From assembly GCA_029777215.1 (NCBI GenBank), contig JAKOSQ010000136.1:1-17941 (forward strand): a DNA stretch of 17,941 nucleotides, read 5' to 3'. Shown in pieces: positions 1 through 6,372 of the stretch; positions within the stretch are counted from its first letter, which is position 1, and each line of letters begins with the position of its first letter. The stretch comes from Bacillota bacterium (lineage in GTDB: Bacteria > Bacillota > Clostridia > Oscillospirales > Oscillospiraceae). The translations under genes and the position numbers were made by a program. The notes under the pieces are model-generated. The model saw only the letters and a program-made list of their open reading frames with translations. It was not told where the DNA came from and searched no databases.

Positions 1-1
1 C

Positions 2-181
2 GACGCAGCCATCGTCCCGCAGGACGCGGCGCACTTTCGGCTGCACGCATCGGTCGCCGTCTCGCCGCAGTTTTTCGGCTGGCTCTGCGCCTACGGCGAC
101 TGGGCCCGCATCATCTCCCCGCCGGAGGTCGCTGACGCTCTGCGCGCCTATGTCGCGGCGATTGTCGCACAATATCAATGA
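2..181 (+). CDS. WYL-domain transcriptional regulator, C-terminal end (partial)
   Basis: Only the last 59 codons are present; the gene begins before the window. The frame ends in TGA at 179-181. The visible peptide contains SPQFFGWLCAYGDWARI, then IISPPEVADAL and a helical end AYVAAIVAQYQ. This resembles the C-terminal part of WYL/YafY-type regulators, where a phrase of the form 'FxxWLxxxGxxxxIxSPxxV' closes the ligand-sensing half. Such proteins normally have an N-terminal helix-turn-helix, which cannot be seen here. The target genes are unknown. The gene converges on tsf and is followed directly by a hairpin. The family call rests on a short C-terminal piece, so it is moderate. Confidence 0.7.
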   Translation, partial: DAAIVPQDAAHFRLHASVAVSPQFFGWLCAYGDWARIISPPEVADALRAYVAAIVAQYQ

Positions 182-183
182 AA

Positions 184-234
184 CTTGTCGGAAAAGCCCC
201 GCGGGCGCGAACGCTGCGAGGCTTTTTCGACAAG
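184..234 (+). terminator. Hairpin after the WYL gene, probable intrinsic terminator
   Basis: CTTGTCGGAAAAGCC at 184-198 pairs with GGCTTTTTCGACAAG at 220-234, 15 base pairs with one G.U wobble. The 21-base GC-rich loop may fold further. It starts three bases after the regulator's stop. The A-tract and T-tract sit inside the stem, as in many bidirectional terminators. Confidence 0.6.
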
Positions 235-238
235 CTGA

Positions 239-280
239 AGCGCGCTGCAAAACAAATGTTTTGCAGCGCGCTGATTTTTT
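239..280 (+). terminator. Second hairpin with T-tract between convergent WYL gene and tsf
   Basis: AGCGCGCTGCAAAAC at 239-253 is perfectly complementary to GTTTTGCAGCGCGCT at 258-272, giving a 15-bp stem with the tetraloop AAAT. GATTTTTT follows on the plus strand at 273-280, so it is a good plus-strand terminator. The same stem lies 18 bases beyond the tsf stop and could also end the minus-strand rpsB-tsf transcript, although the minus strand lacks a clean T run there. Confidence 0.75.
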
Positions 281-290
281 GGGAACTTTT

Positions 291-1211
291 TTATTTGACC
301 ATCTTTGCGACTTCCGCCGCGAGGTCGTCCTGGCGCTTTTCAATGCCCTCGCCCTTTTCAAAGCGGGTGAAGCCGAGGACCTTGACCGTTCCGCCGGCAG
401 CCTTTGCGACTTCCGCGACGTGCTTTTCGACGCTCTCTTTGTCGCCCTTGACATACTGCTGCTGGAGCAGGCAGTTTTCCTCATAATACTTGCCGACGCG
501 GCCAGTGACCATCTTTTCAAGGATGTTCTCGGGCTTGTTGGCGTTCTTCGGGTCTTCCTTGGCCTGGATGATGAGGATCTCCTTCTCCTTTTCGAGGACG
601 GAGGGGTCGACTTCGCTCTTGTCGCAGTAGGTCGGGTTCATCGCCGCGATCTGCATGGCAACGTCCTTGCCGAGCTCGAGGACTTCGGGCTTGGCTTCGA
701 GACCCGCGGAGACTTCCATGTTGACGATGACGCCGATACGTCCGCCCATGTGGACATAGGGGACGGACAGACCGGTCGCATAGCGTGCAAAGCGGCGGAC
801 CTTGATGTTCTCGCCGATGACGAGGACCTTTTCCTGCTGGGCCTGCTCGACGGTGCCGCCGCCGGGATAGGCGCAGGCCATGAGGGCCTCGACGTCCGCC
901 GGGTTCTCCTTGGCGACGACTGCCGCGACGTTGGAGACGTACTCGGTGAACTTTTCGTTCTTGGCGACGAAGTCGGACTCGGAGTTGACTTCGACGGCGA
1001 CACCGACGCCGTCGATCACGGTCGCGTAGGCCATGCCCTCGGCAGCGATGCGTCCGGCCTTCTTTTCGGCGGCTGCGAGGCCCTTTTCACGGAGCCACTC
1101 AACAGCCTTTTCGATATCTCCGTCGGAAGCGGTGAGGGCCTTTTTGCAGTCCATCATGCCGACGCCGGTCTTTTCGCGGAGGTCTTTAACGTCCTGTGCG
1201 CTGAATGCCAT
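291..1211 (-). CDS. tsf: Translation elongation factor Ts
   Basis: The 306-residue product is EF-Ts, the cytoplasmic nucleotide-exchange factor that releases GDP from EF-Tu. The N-terminal UBA-like domain carries the family signature LREKTGVGMMDCKKAL (residues 11-26). The EF-Tu-contacting motif SESDFVAKNEKF is at about 77-88, matching the conserved TDFVA segment. The length is normal for a full bacterial EF-Ts with both dimerisation subdomains. The start ATG at 1209-1211 has an AGAGGAT ribosome-binding site at 1221-1228. It lies 39 bases behind rpsB on the same strand, the classical rpsB-tsf order, with no visible promoter of its own. It should be co-transcribed from the promoter at 2121-2149. 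Confidence 0.97.
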   Translation of the reverse strand: MAFSAQDVKDLREKTGVGMMDCKKALTASDGDIEKAVEWLREKGLAAAEKKAGRIAAEGMAYATVIDGVGVAVEVNSESDFVAKNEKFTEYVSNVAAVVAKENPADVEALMACAYPGGGTVEQAQQEKVLVIGENIKVRRFARYATGLSVPYVHMGGRIGVIVNMEVSAGLEAKPEVLELGKDVAMQIAAMNPTYCDKSEVDPSVLEKEKEILIIQAKEDPKNANKPENILEKMVTGRVGKYYEENCLLQQQYVKGDKESVEKHVAEVAKAAGGTVKVLGFTRFEKGEGIEKRQDDLAAEVAKMVK

Positions 1212-1250
1212 ATTTGTTACATCCTCTCGAATTAATATAGTAGTGTCCGC

Positions 1251-2003
1251 TTATTCTGCTGCGGGAGCTGCCTCGGCTGCGGGAGCGGCAGCATCGGTGC
1301 CGGTCGCTTCAGCGGCGTCACGGCCCTGACGGCCCTCCTGAACGGCGTTCGCCATGGCATTGGAGATCAAGCGGATCGCGCGGATCGCGTCGTCGTTGCC
1401 GGGGATAACGTAGTCGATCTCGTCCGGGTCGCAGTTGGTGTCGACGATGGCGATGATCGGGATGTGCAGCTTGCGGGCCTCGGCGATGGCGTTGTGCTCC
1501 TTGCGGGGGTCAACGACGAACAGCGCGCCGGGGAGCTTCTTCATTTCCTTGACGCCGCCGAGATATTTTTCGAGCTTGTCGATCTCGTTTGTGAGTTTGA
1601 TGACTTCCTTCTTGGGGAGCATATCGAAGGTGCCGTCCTCCTGCATCTTGCGGAGCTGGGCCAGACGGTCGATACGGGTACGCATGGTCTTGAAGTTGGT
1701 GAGCATGCCGCCGAGCCAACGGGCGTTGACGTAGTACATGCCGACGCGGGAGGCTTCCTCGCGGACGGCGTCCTGGGCCTGCTTCTTTGTGCCGACGAAG
1801 AGGATGGTCTCCCCTTTGGCGGAGAGATCGCGGGCGAAATCATAGGCGTCCTCGAGCTTCTTGACGGTCTTCTGCAGGTCGATGATGTAGATGCCGTTAC
1901 GCTCCATATAGATGTACTCGGCCATCTTCGGGTTCCAACGTCTGGTCTGGTGGCCGAAGTGGACACCGGCTTCCAGAAGCTGCTTCATAGATACGACTGA
2001 CAT
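1251..2003 (-). CDS. rpsB: 30S ribosomal protein S2
   Basis: The 250-residue product is ribosomal protein S2 of the small subunit. Residues 6-27 contain [20 protein letters not shown], the S2 hallmark. Further conserved segments are [41 protein letters not shown] and [23 protein letters not shown]. The last ~30 residues form an Ala/Glu-rich tail, common in Firmicutes S2. The frame is open further upstream. ATG at 2001-2003 (MSVVSMKQ) was chosen because AGGAGGA sits eight bases before it at 2012-2018, and upstream codons run into the leader and have no family similarity. It is the first gene of the rpsB-tsf operon. Confidence 0.97.
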   Translation of the reverse strand: MSVVSMKQLLEAGVHFGHQTRRWNPKMAEYIYMERNGIYIIDLQKTVKKLEDAYDFARDLSAKGETILFVGTKKQAQDAVREEASRVGMYYVNARWLGGMLTNFKTMRTRIDRLAQLRKMQEDGTFDMLPKKEVIKLTNEIDKLEKYLGGVKEMKKLPGALFVVDPRKEHNAIAEARKLHIPIIAIVDTNCDPDEIDYVIPGNDDAIRAIRLISNAMANAVQEGRQGRDAAEATGTDAAAPAAEAAPAAE

Positions 2004-2036
2004 GTGTTTGTTCCTCCTAAAATTTGTTTTTTCCTC

Positions 2037-2104
2037 CGGGGACATCGACTCGTTTTTTCGAACGGAAGTCTCCTCCCGCCACACGAAAAAAAGATCCGTC
2101 CCCG
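2037..2104 (-). promoter_or_regulatory. Structured 5' leader of rpsB-tsf, possible autoregulatory element
   Basis: Between the promoter and the rpsB ribosome-binding site, CGGGGAC (2098-2104, read on the minus strand) can pair with GTCCCCG (2037-2043). GAT/ATC pairs continue inside the stem past a two-base bulge. This closes a domain of about 70 bases that contains a small CGTT/AACG hairpin. S2 represses its own operon through the leader in other bacteria. Whether this fold does so is inference. Confidence 0.4.
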
Positions 2105-2120
2105 TGCGTGATGCGGAGGT

Positions 2121-2149
2121 ATTATACCAAATTGCGCCGCGTTTTACAA
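2121..2149 (-). promoter_or_regulatory. Sigma-A promoter of rpsB-tsf
   Basis: On the minus strand the -35 box is TTGTAA (2144-2149), followed by a 17-base spacer and a perfect -10 box TATAAT (2121-2126). Transcription should begin near 2114, giving a leader of about 110 bases. A strong promoter fits a ribosomal protein operon. Confidence 0.85.
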
Positions 2150-2179
2150 GCACTATTTCATAGAAATACTTCTTTTTTC

Positions 2180-2226
2180 AAAAAAGTCGGCCTTTTCCCC
2201 CATCAGCGGAAGGAAAAAGCCGGCCT
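2180..2226 (-). terminator. Intrinsic terminator of the ABC transporter operon
   Basis: On the minus strand a stem of about 13 pairs (GCCGGCTTTTTCC against GGAAAAGGCCGAC, one wobble and one mismatch) starts 40 bases after the ATPase stop. Six T residues follow (complement of 2180-2185). It lies between this operon's end and the rpsB promoter. Confidence 0.75.
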
Positions 2227-2265
2227 ATTTATCTTTGTCCGCGAAGCGGACGCATTTGAATTGCT

Positions 2266-3006
2266 TTAGCGGTTAAAGAAACGCGAGAGAAATTCCTTCG
2301 TTTCTTCCTTTTCGGGCGCGCCTAAAATTTTGTCCGGACCGCCCTGCTCGCAAATGACGCCGTTTTTCATGAACACGACCTGGCTTGACACGTCGCGGGC
2401 GAAGGCCATCTCGTGCGTGACGACGAGCATCGTCATGCCCTCGTCGGCCAGCGCGCGCATGACCTCGAGCACTTCTCCGACCATTTCGGGGTCGAGGGCG
2501 CTCGTCGGCTCGTCGAACAGGAGGACCTCCGGATCCATCGCGAGGGCGCGGGCGATCGCGACGCGCTGCTTCTGGCCGCCGGAGAGCTGGCGCGGCTTGG
2601 CGTTCTGGTAAGGCGTCATGCCGACCTTGTCAAGATATTGAAGGGCGCTTTTTGCCGCGTCCATTTTGCTCTTTTTTAGGACCTTGCACTGGCCGACGGT
2701 GCAGTTGCCAAGAACGCTCATGTTTGAAAAAAGGTTAAAGGACTGAAACACCATGCCGACCTTCGCGCGGTAGGCCGCCTCGGACATGCCGCCGGCCTGG
2801 ATATTTTTCCCGTGGTATAAAATTTCGCCGCTCGTCGGCGTTTCGAGCAGATTGATGCAGCGCAGAAGGGTCGACTTGCCGGAGCCGGATGCGCCGATGA
2901 TGGAGGTGACGTCGCCTTTGGCGACAGTGAAGTCGATGTCCTTCAAAACTTCGTTTTTACCGAAAGTCTTGGACAGATGGCCGACCTGTAAAATCAATTC
3001 TCCCAT
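2266..3006 (-). CDS. Amino-acid ABC transporter ATP-binding protein, probably lysine uptake
   Basis: This is the cytoplasmic ATPase of a polar amino-acid importer (GlnQ/HisP class), 246 residues and full length. All ABC motifs are present: Walker [10 protein letters not shown] at 38-46, Q-loop FQSFNLF with Gln88, signature LSGGQKQR at 141-148, Walker [16 protein letters not shown] at 161-175, and the switch His in VTHEMAFA (His198). The ATG at 3004-3006 is one base past the permease TGA, so the genes are probably translationally coupled. Its G-rich ribosome-binding site lies inside the end of the permease gene. A terminator follows. Lysine specificity is inferred from the riboswitch upstream of the operon and is not visible in this subunit. 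Confidence 0.95.
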   Translation of the reverse strand: MGELILQVGHLSKTFGKNEVLKDIDFTVAKGDVTSIIGASGSGKSTLLRCINLLETPTSGEILYHGKNIQAGGMSEAAYRAKVGMVFQSFNLFSNMSVLGNCTVGQCKVLKKSKMDAAKSALQYLDKVGMTPYQNAKPRQLSGGQKQRVAIARALAMDPEVLLFDEPTSALDPEMVGEVLEVMRALADEGMTMLVVTHEMAFARDVSSQVVFMKNGVICEQGGPDKILGAPEKEETKEFLSRFFNR

Positions 3007-3007
3007 A

Positions 3008-3874
3008 TCAGCGATCCCCCCTTGTGCTCTGATTGCGGTTTCCCCTCGCCTCCCGCGCGGCCTTTTCCTGCGCGAGCTGCTGCCTGTCGGCGGTCGAGCC
3101 AGAATAGTTGTAGGTGCCGGCGGTCATGGTCAGCGGGTCGGCCTGCACTAGGGCGTAGCTGTCGTCGCCGTCCATCTTCTTTTCGACCTGGCGCAGGATG
3201 ATGGAGCACACCACCGTCATGATGAGGTAGCCGCCCATTTCGATGGTCGCTGACGGGAAATACTTGTTCGTCGTGCCAACAATGGCGCGGTGCTCCGCGA
3301 AGAACTCGGAGAAGCCGATGATGAACATGATCGAGGTGTCCTTGATGTTGATGATGAGGTTGTTGCCGATCTGTGGCATGATGTTGCGCAGAGCCTGCGG
3401 CAGCACGACGTAGCTCATGGTCTGGAAGTGGGTCATGCCGATGGCCTTCGCGCCCTCGGTCTGGCCGGGGTCGACGGAGAGAATGCCGCCGCGCACGGAC
3501 TCGGCCATGTAGGCGCCGGTGTTGATCGAGACGATCAGAAAGGCCGCAAGCCAGGTGCTCGAAAACTTCGCCGCGCCCCCGGTGATGTAGGGCAGGCCGT
3601 AGTAGATGAAGACCGCCTGCAGAATCATCGGCGTGCCGCGGAAGAGCTCGACATAGATGCGGATGACGACGCGCAGCAGGGCGAGGAAAAATTTCTTGAC
3701 GGGGTTGTCGCCCGGCGCGACGGGGATGGTCTGCAGCAGGCCGCAGAGGAAGCCGATCAGACAGCCAACGGCCGTGCCGAGCAGCGCAAGGACGATCGTC
3801 TTTTCAATGCCGTCGAGGTACATGACGCTGTACTTGCTCCACAGATATGCGATATCGCTGCCAAAATTGTTCAT
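3008..3874 (-). CDS. Amino-acid ABC transporter permease, probably lysine uptake
   Basis: The 288-residue inner-membrane permease is of the HisM/GlnP type. Hydrophobic spans are visible at about 22-50, 63-95, 107-125, 175-195 and 210-230. The cytoplasmic EAA loop that docks the ATPase is at about 138-160 ([20 protein letters not shown]). [12 protein letters not shown] at 75-86 is characteristic of the family. The start ATG at 3872-3874 has GGAGC five bases upstream. A hydrophilic tail of nearly 60 residues, rich in Gln, Arg and Asn, follows the last span; most relatives end soon after it. It is the middle gene of the operon, separated from the binding-protein gene by 90 bases containing a strong hairpin. 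Confidence 0.93.
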   Translation of the reverse strand: MNNFGSDIAYLWSKYSVMYLDGIEKTIVLALLGTAVGCLIGFLCGLLQTIPVAPGDNPVKKFFLALLRVVIRIYVELFRGTPMILQAVFIYYGLPYITGGAAKFSSTWLAAFLIVSINTGAYMAESVRGGILSVDPGQTEGAKAIGMTHFQTMSYVVLPQALRNIMPQIGNNLIINIKDTSIMFIIGFSEFFAEHRAIVGTTNKYFPSATIEMGGYLIMTVVCSIILRQVEKKMDGDDSYALVQADPLTMTAGTYNYSGSTADRQQLAQEKAAREARGNRNQSTRGDR

Positions 3875-3918
3875 AATTTGCTCCGAATTCCTTTCTCAAG
3901 CGCGGATGGGACGGCAAT

Positions 3919-3945
3919 GACAGGGGCCGTCAGCCGGCCCCTGTC
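3919..3945 (-). promoter_or_regulatory. Intercistronic hairpin between binding-protein and permease genes
   Basis: GACAGGGGCCG at 3919-3929 and CGGCCCCTGTC at 3935-3945 form a perfect 11-bp stem with loop TCAGC. No T run follows on the minus strand, so it is not a standard full terminator. Such hairpins behind binding-protein genes often stabilise the upstream message or reduce read-through, so the binding protein is made in excess. That role is inferred here. Confidence 0.6.
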
Positions 3946-3964
3946 GAAGAATTTGCGCTTTTAT

Positions 3965-4873
3965 TCAGCCCTCAGTTTTGGGCTGGACCTTGATGGCTTC
4001 GGCCATGAGCTTGTTGAAGTCGTCGGCGGTCATGGTGCCGAGGACCTTGTTGAGCGCGTCCTTGAGGACGGTGTTGCCCTTGCGGAGGCCGATGCCGATG
4101 TTGACGTCCTCGTCAGAAGCCTTGAAGTTGTCGTTCGTGTTGGCGGAGAAGTCAAGAATCTTGAGATCGGGGTAAGCCTGTACGGCGGCCTGCGCCGTCG
4201 GCATGTCGGTGCAGACGAAGTCGACCGTGCCGCTCTCGACCGCCATCAGCATGGCCGGGGCGTTTTCGGAGGCGGACTGGACCTTGGCGCCCTTGATCTG
4301 GGGCAGGCAGGTGTCATACCAGACCGTGCCGAGCTGGGAGGTGCAGGTGCCGCCGGAGAGCTGGGAGATGCCGGTCGCGGAGGCGAACTTGCTGTCCGAC
4401 TTTGTGAGGCAGACGATGGTGGCGTAGAGGTACGGGCCCGCGAAATCGACTTCCTTCGCGCGCTCGGCAGTCATGGACTGGCCGGCAATAACGGCGTCGA
4501 TCTCACCGGTCTGGACGGCGGGGATCAGAGAGTCCCAGTCGAGACGCTCGACCTCAAGCTTCCAGCCGTTGGCCTCGCAGAGCTTCTTTGCCATCATGAC
4601 GTCGTAGCCGTTGGCGTATTCGCCGGCGGTGGAGTTCTTGATGGGGACGGCGCCGTTGGAGTCGTCCGTCTGCGTCCAGTTGTAGGGCGTGTAGGCGCAC
4701 TCCATGGCGATGGTGAGCACGCCGTCTTCAACGCCGGTCTTCGATGCGTCGGCGGAAGCGGAGGCGTCGGCCGCGGCGGACGTGTCCGCGGAGGTCGTCG
4801 CGCTCTTGGTGCCGCAGGCGGCGAGCGCCAGCAGCATCGACAGGGCGAGCAGCAGAGCAATGTACTTTTTCAT
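3965..4873 (-). CDS. Amino-acid ABC transporter substrate-binding lipoprotein, probably lysine-binding
   Basis: The 302-residue product is an extracellular solute-binding protein of family 3. It starts MKKYIALLLALSMLLALAAC: two Lys, a hydrophobic core and a lipobox with Cys20, so it should be a membrane-anchored lipoprotein. A low-complexity Ala/Ser/Thr/Asp linker (about 22-50) leads to the binding domain with LTIAMECAYTPYNW, YANGYDVMMAKKL, DWDSLIPAVQTGEIDAVIAG and AERAKEVDFAGPY. ATG at 4871-4873 was chosen because AAGGAAA stands just upstream and the signal peptide begins there. The open frame further upstream crosses the riboswitch terminator. It is the first gene of the operon and is expected to be transcribed only when lysine is scarce. 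Confidence 0.94.
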   Translation of the reverse strand: MKKYIALLLALSMLLALAACGTKSATTSADTSAAADASASADASKTGVEDGVLTIAMECAYTPYNWTQTDDSNGAVPIKNSTAGEYANGYDVMMAKKLCEANGWKLEVERLDWDSLIPAVQTGEIDAVIAGQSMTAERAKEVDFAGPYLYATIVCLTKSDSKFASATGISQLSGGTCTSQLGTVWYDTCLPQIKGAKVQSASENAPAMLMAVESGTVDFVCTDMPTAQAAVQAYPDLKILDFSANTNDNFKASDEDVNIGIGLRKGNTVLKDALNKVLGTMTADDFNKLMAEAIKVQPKTEG

Positions 4874-4903
4874 AATGATTTTCCTTTCCAAATTTTGTCC
4901 AAT

Positions 4904-4944
4904 AAAAAAATATACCGTGAAGCTTCTCGGATGAAGATTCACGG
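4904..4944 (-). terminator. Riboswitch-controlled intrinsic terminator before the binding-protein gene
   Basis: On the minus strand CCGTGAATCTTC and GAAGCTTCACGG form a 12-bp stem with a single internal mismatch and a six-base loop. TATATTTTTTT follows (T run complementary to 4904-4910). It lies between the lysine aptamer and the first gene, where an L-box expression platform belongs. Lysine binding should favour it. Confidence 0.85.
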
Positions 4945-5000
4945 CTACACTTCCCCGCGCGGGGATTTATATGTATCAAGCGGCCTGGGCCGCTCTTAAC

Positions 5001-5130
5001 CAATGATAGCTCTCCACTTTCGTGACAGTCTGCGACATATTCTCCCGCAGCCCAGCGTCCGTCTCCGGCGCTTCGGCGATGTCCCCTTTCTCCGAACGGA
5101 TACTCTTGAACACCGCGCCTCCATCTATTG
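5001..5130 (-). promoter_or_regulatory. Lysine riboswitch (L-box) aptamer, compact form
   Basis: Read on the minus strand, the conserved L-box words occur in order: GGAGGCGCGG, TTCAAGAGTA, GGAGAAAGGGGA, ATCGCCGAAGC, GCTGGGCTGC, GCAGACTGTCA, and GAAAGTGGAGAGCTATC. P1 forms from CAAT(A)GAT and ATCATTG. P4 is CTGCG/CGCAG, and P5 is CAC/GTG closed by a GAAA tetraloop. The aptamer spans about 130 bases, shorter than the usual 160-190, because the P2 and P3 arms are short (a GTTC loop and a GAGA loop). Lysine riboswitches repress lysine synthesis or uptake genes, so the following ABC transporter is assigned to lysine. Confidence 0.92.
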
Positions 5131-5156
5131 ATCTCGGCTATATTCTATTTGTGTCA

Positions 5157-5184
5157 AGTTTACCACACTTGGGCGCTTTGTCAA
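5157..5184 (-). promoter_or_regulatory. Promoter of the lysine riboswitch and ABC transporter operon
   Basis: On the minus strand a consensus -35 TTGACA (5179-5184) is followed by 16 bases and an extended -10, TGG-TAAACT (TAAACT at 5157-5162). Initiation near 5150 would give about 20 bases before P1. A second TTGACA at 5152-5157 lacks a good -10 at the right spacing. Confidence 0.65.
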
Positions 5185-5269
5185 GCTAAAGCGGCAAAAA
5201 GATCGATCCGGCGGCCGCTTTTCGTGAAATATGTTCATCACACGCGCACAGCGGGGCTTCACTTTAGGG

Positions 5270-5293
5270 AAAACGGCGGCGGATGCGCCGTTT
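5270..5293 (-). terminator. Candidate terminator of the sensory-hydrogenase operon
   Basis: On the minus strand AAACGGCG and CGCCGTTT form a perfect 8-bp stem around a seven-base loop, followed by TTTT in the stem end and CCC. It lies about 215 bases after the PHP gene stop. It is the best terminator-like structure on that strand, but the T-tract is short. Confidence 0.4.
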
Positions 5294-5386
5294 ATGCAAT
5301 CTGACACGCAGCAAAGGCCCCCGCGTGTTCATTTTGTGGATTGTCACAAATTTAGCAATTCAGCAATCTTGTTCAACGTCTGCGCT

Positions 5387-5415
5387 TTGACATTCGCATT
5401 GGTTTGTTGTAAGAT
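5387..5415 (+). promoter_or_regulatory. Orphan plus-strand promoter pointing antisense into the PHP gene
   Basis: A perfect -35 TTGACA (5387-5392), 17 bases, then TAAGAT (5410-5415). No plus-strand gene follows, so a transcript would run antisense to the end of the PHP gene. It may be a chance match, a remnant, or the start of an antisense or small RNA. Confidence 0.4.
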
Positions 5416-5508
5416 GCAGTTTATGTGAATGATTTGTCAATCGGCACAAAAAACCGTACCAGATTCGCGGGACGACTGACAGCCCGGCGGGAACCGACAG
5501 GCCCGCGC

Positions 5509-6231
5509 TCAGCGCACGCCCGCCCGGATGGCGGCGCGCAGCGCCGCGAAGCTGTTTTCGGGCAGCTCGAGAAAGTGCGCAGCTTCGGCCATGTCGCCGA
5601 GGCGATGGGCGTCGGACGAGGTGAGGACCCGGTGCTCCGCGCGGTAAGCTTCGTTCGCCGGGTCCGCGAAAAATTTCTCCGGGTCGTGGACCTCGAGCGT
5701 CGGAAAGACGGGCGTGTCCGGCAGCAGGCCGAACACGGCGAGGATGCCGTTGGCCGGCCGGTCGATGTGCGCGGGAAAGCACACGCCGCCGAATTTTTCA
5801 CACAGGGCCGGCACCGCGTCGATCGACAGGTCGAGCGCGTTCGGCAGCAGCCACGGGAAGGTCCCCGTAACGTTTTCGTTTTCGTCCATGAGAAGCTGGT
5901 CGCCGAAATAATCGGGCTGGTTCGGGATTTGCGGCATGTGTGTCTCCAGTTCGCGGTCAAACGCCTCGGCGCTGTCCGCGTCCGGCAAGAGACAGACGAC
6001 GTGGATCTCCTCCGCCGTCGTCAGCTCGGCGCCGGGGATGACCGTCAGCGGCAGATCGCGCGCCGCGTTCATCACCGCGCGGGCGTTTTTTGCGCTGTTG
6101 TGGTCCGTGACCGCGATGAGCTCGAGCCCTTTCACATAGGCCATGTTCGCGATGTTCGGGGGCGTCATTTCGTTGTCGCCGCAGGGCGACAGGCAGGTAT
6201 GGATGTGCAGATCGTAAGCGTAACGGGGCAA
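5509..6231 (-). CDS. PHP-domain metal-dependent phosphoesterase
   Basis: The 240-residue soluble protein has the PHP fold (polymerase and histidinol phosphatase type, TrpH/YciV-like). Metal-ligand motifs are in order: HIHT with His9 and His11, VTDHN with Asp43 and His44, PGAEL with Glu69, FPAHIDRP with His155, and SSDAH with Asp207 and His209. Its substrate is unknown; relatives hydrolyse phosphoesters or nucleotides. The start codon is TTG (6229-6231), supported by AGGAGG seven bases upstream and by the fact that family similarity begins at once (YAYDLHIHT). This ribosome-binding site overlaps the stop of the 27-residue gene before it, which suggests translational coupling. It is the last gene of the sensory-hydrogenase operon, where its role in signalling is inferred from position only. 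Confidence 0.9.
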   Translation of the reverse strand: MPRYAYDLHIHTCLSPCGDNEMTPPNIANMAYVKGLELIAVTDHNSAKNARAVMNAARDLPLTVIPGAELTTAEEIHVVCLLPDADSAEAFDRELETHMPQIPNQPDYFGDQLLMDENENVTGTFPWLLPNALDLSIDAVPALCEKFGGVCFPAHIDRPANGILAVFGLLPDTPVFPTLEVHDPEKFFADPANEAYRAEHRVLTSSDAHRLGDMAEAAHFLELPENSFAALRAAIRAGVR

Positions 6232-6243
6232 ACGCTCGCCTCC

Positions 6244-6327
6244 TCAGAGTTTTTTCACGGCATAGACCACCAGAAGCGGAACGGCCAGCAGATACAGCGC
6301 GGCCGGGACCCAGGGCTTTAACAGCAT
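6244..6327 (-). CDS. 27-residue single-span membrane microprotein
   Basis: This small gene reads MLLKPWVPAALYLL, then AVPLLVVYAVKKL. It is almost wholly hydrophobic from residue 5 to 24, with Lys at position 4 and Lys-Lys near the C-terminus, so it should be one membrane span. GGGAGGA at 6336-6342 is an excellent ribosome-binding site eight bases before ATG. Its TGA is embedded in the ribosome-binding site of the PHP gene 12 bases on. The preceding gene is another tiny hydrophobic protein with a similar end (VVHILKTL against VVYAVKKL). I do not recognise a family. It could be a membrane anchor or regulator for the soluble signalling proteins of the operon; that is inference. Confidence 0.72.
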   Translation of the reverse strand: MLLKPWVPAALYLLAVPLLVVYAVKKL

Positions 6328-6350
6328 AACAATTTTCCTCCCTTTTGCAG

Positions 6351-6368
6351 CGCGCGGCATACCGCGCG
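6351..6368 (-). promoter_or_regulatory. Hairpin between the two microprotein genes
   Basis: CGCGCGG (6351-6357) and CCGCGCG (6362-6368) form a perfect 7-bp GC-only stem with a four-base loop in the 45 bases separating the 24- and 27-residue genes. No T-tract follows. It may protect or process the message, or tune relative expression. Confidence 0.5.
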
Positions 6369-6372
6369 TCTG

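Larger units (their letters stand above)
5185..5508. other. Non-coding stretch between the PHP gene and the lysine operon promoter
   Basis: No credible gene is seen in these 324 bases on either strand; the short open frames lack ribosome-binding sites or recognisable sequence. The stretch contains an AAAGCGGC/GCCGCTTT inverted repeat near 5187-5220, a terminator-like hairpin at 5270-5293, and a good plus-strand promoter at 5387-5415. A T run on the minus strand (complement of 5448-5453) has no convincing stem before it. Confidence 0.6.

Noticed and set aside
150..1235. A 361-codon plus-strand frame opposite tsf.
   Set aside because: It mirrors EF-Ts codon bias, has no ribosome-binding site and no family features.
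2004..2153. A 50-residue N-terminal extension of ribosomal protein S2.
   Set aside because: It lies across the promoter -10 and leader, and the AGGAGGA site with MSVVSMKQ gives the standard S2 start.
2172..2186. CTTTTTTCAAAAAAG as a separate palindromic element.
   Set aside because: It is best explained as the T-tract end of the ABC operon terminator with a chance complementary run; a one-base loop cannot fold.
4874..4942. An N-terminal extension of the binding protein starting at 4942.
   Set aside because: It would translate through the riboswitch terminator and place residues before a perfect lipoprotein signal that has its own ribosome-binding site.
3290..4999. A 569-codon plus-strand frame opposite the permease and binding-protein genes.
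   Set aside because: It is an antisense shadow that runs through the riboswitch terminator region; its sequence is repetitive Gly/Asp/Val/Leu.
4904..5130. A T-box leader before the amino-acid transporter.
   Set aside because: No T-box sequence (GGTGGNACCGCG-type) is present, while the complete set of lysine-riboswitch motifs is.
5334..5349. TTGTG-N6-CACAA as a Rex redox-regulator site.
   Set aside because: Rex half-sites need eight bases between TTGTG and CACAA (with AA/TT inside); here there are six and the inner bases do not match.
5425..6321. A 298-codon plus-strand frame downstream of the orphan promoter at 5387-5415.
   Set aside because: The position after a promoter was tempting, but it is antisense to the PHP and microprotein genes, is very Arg-rich and has no ribosome-binding site.
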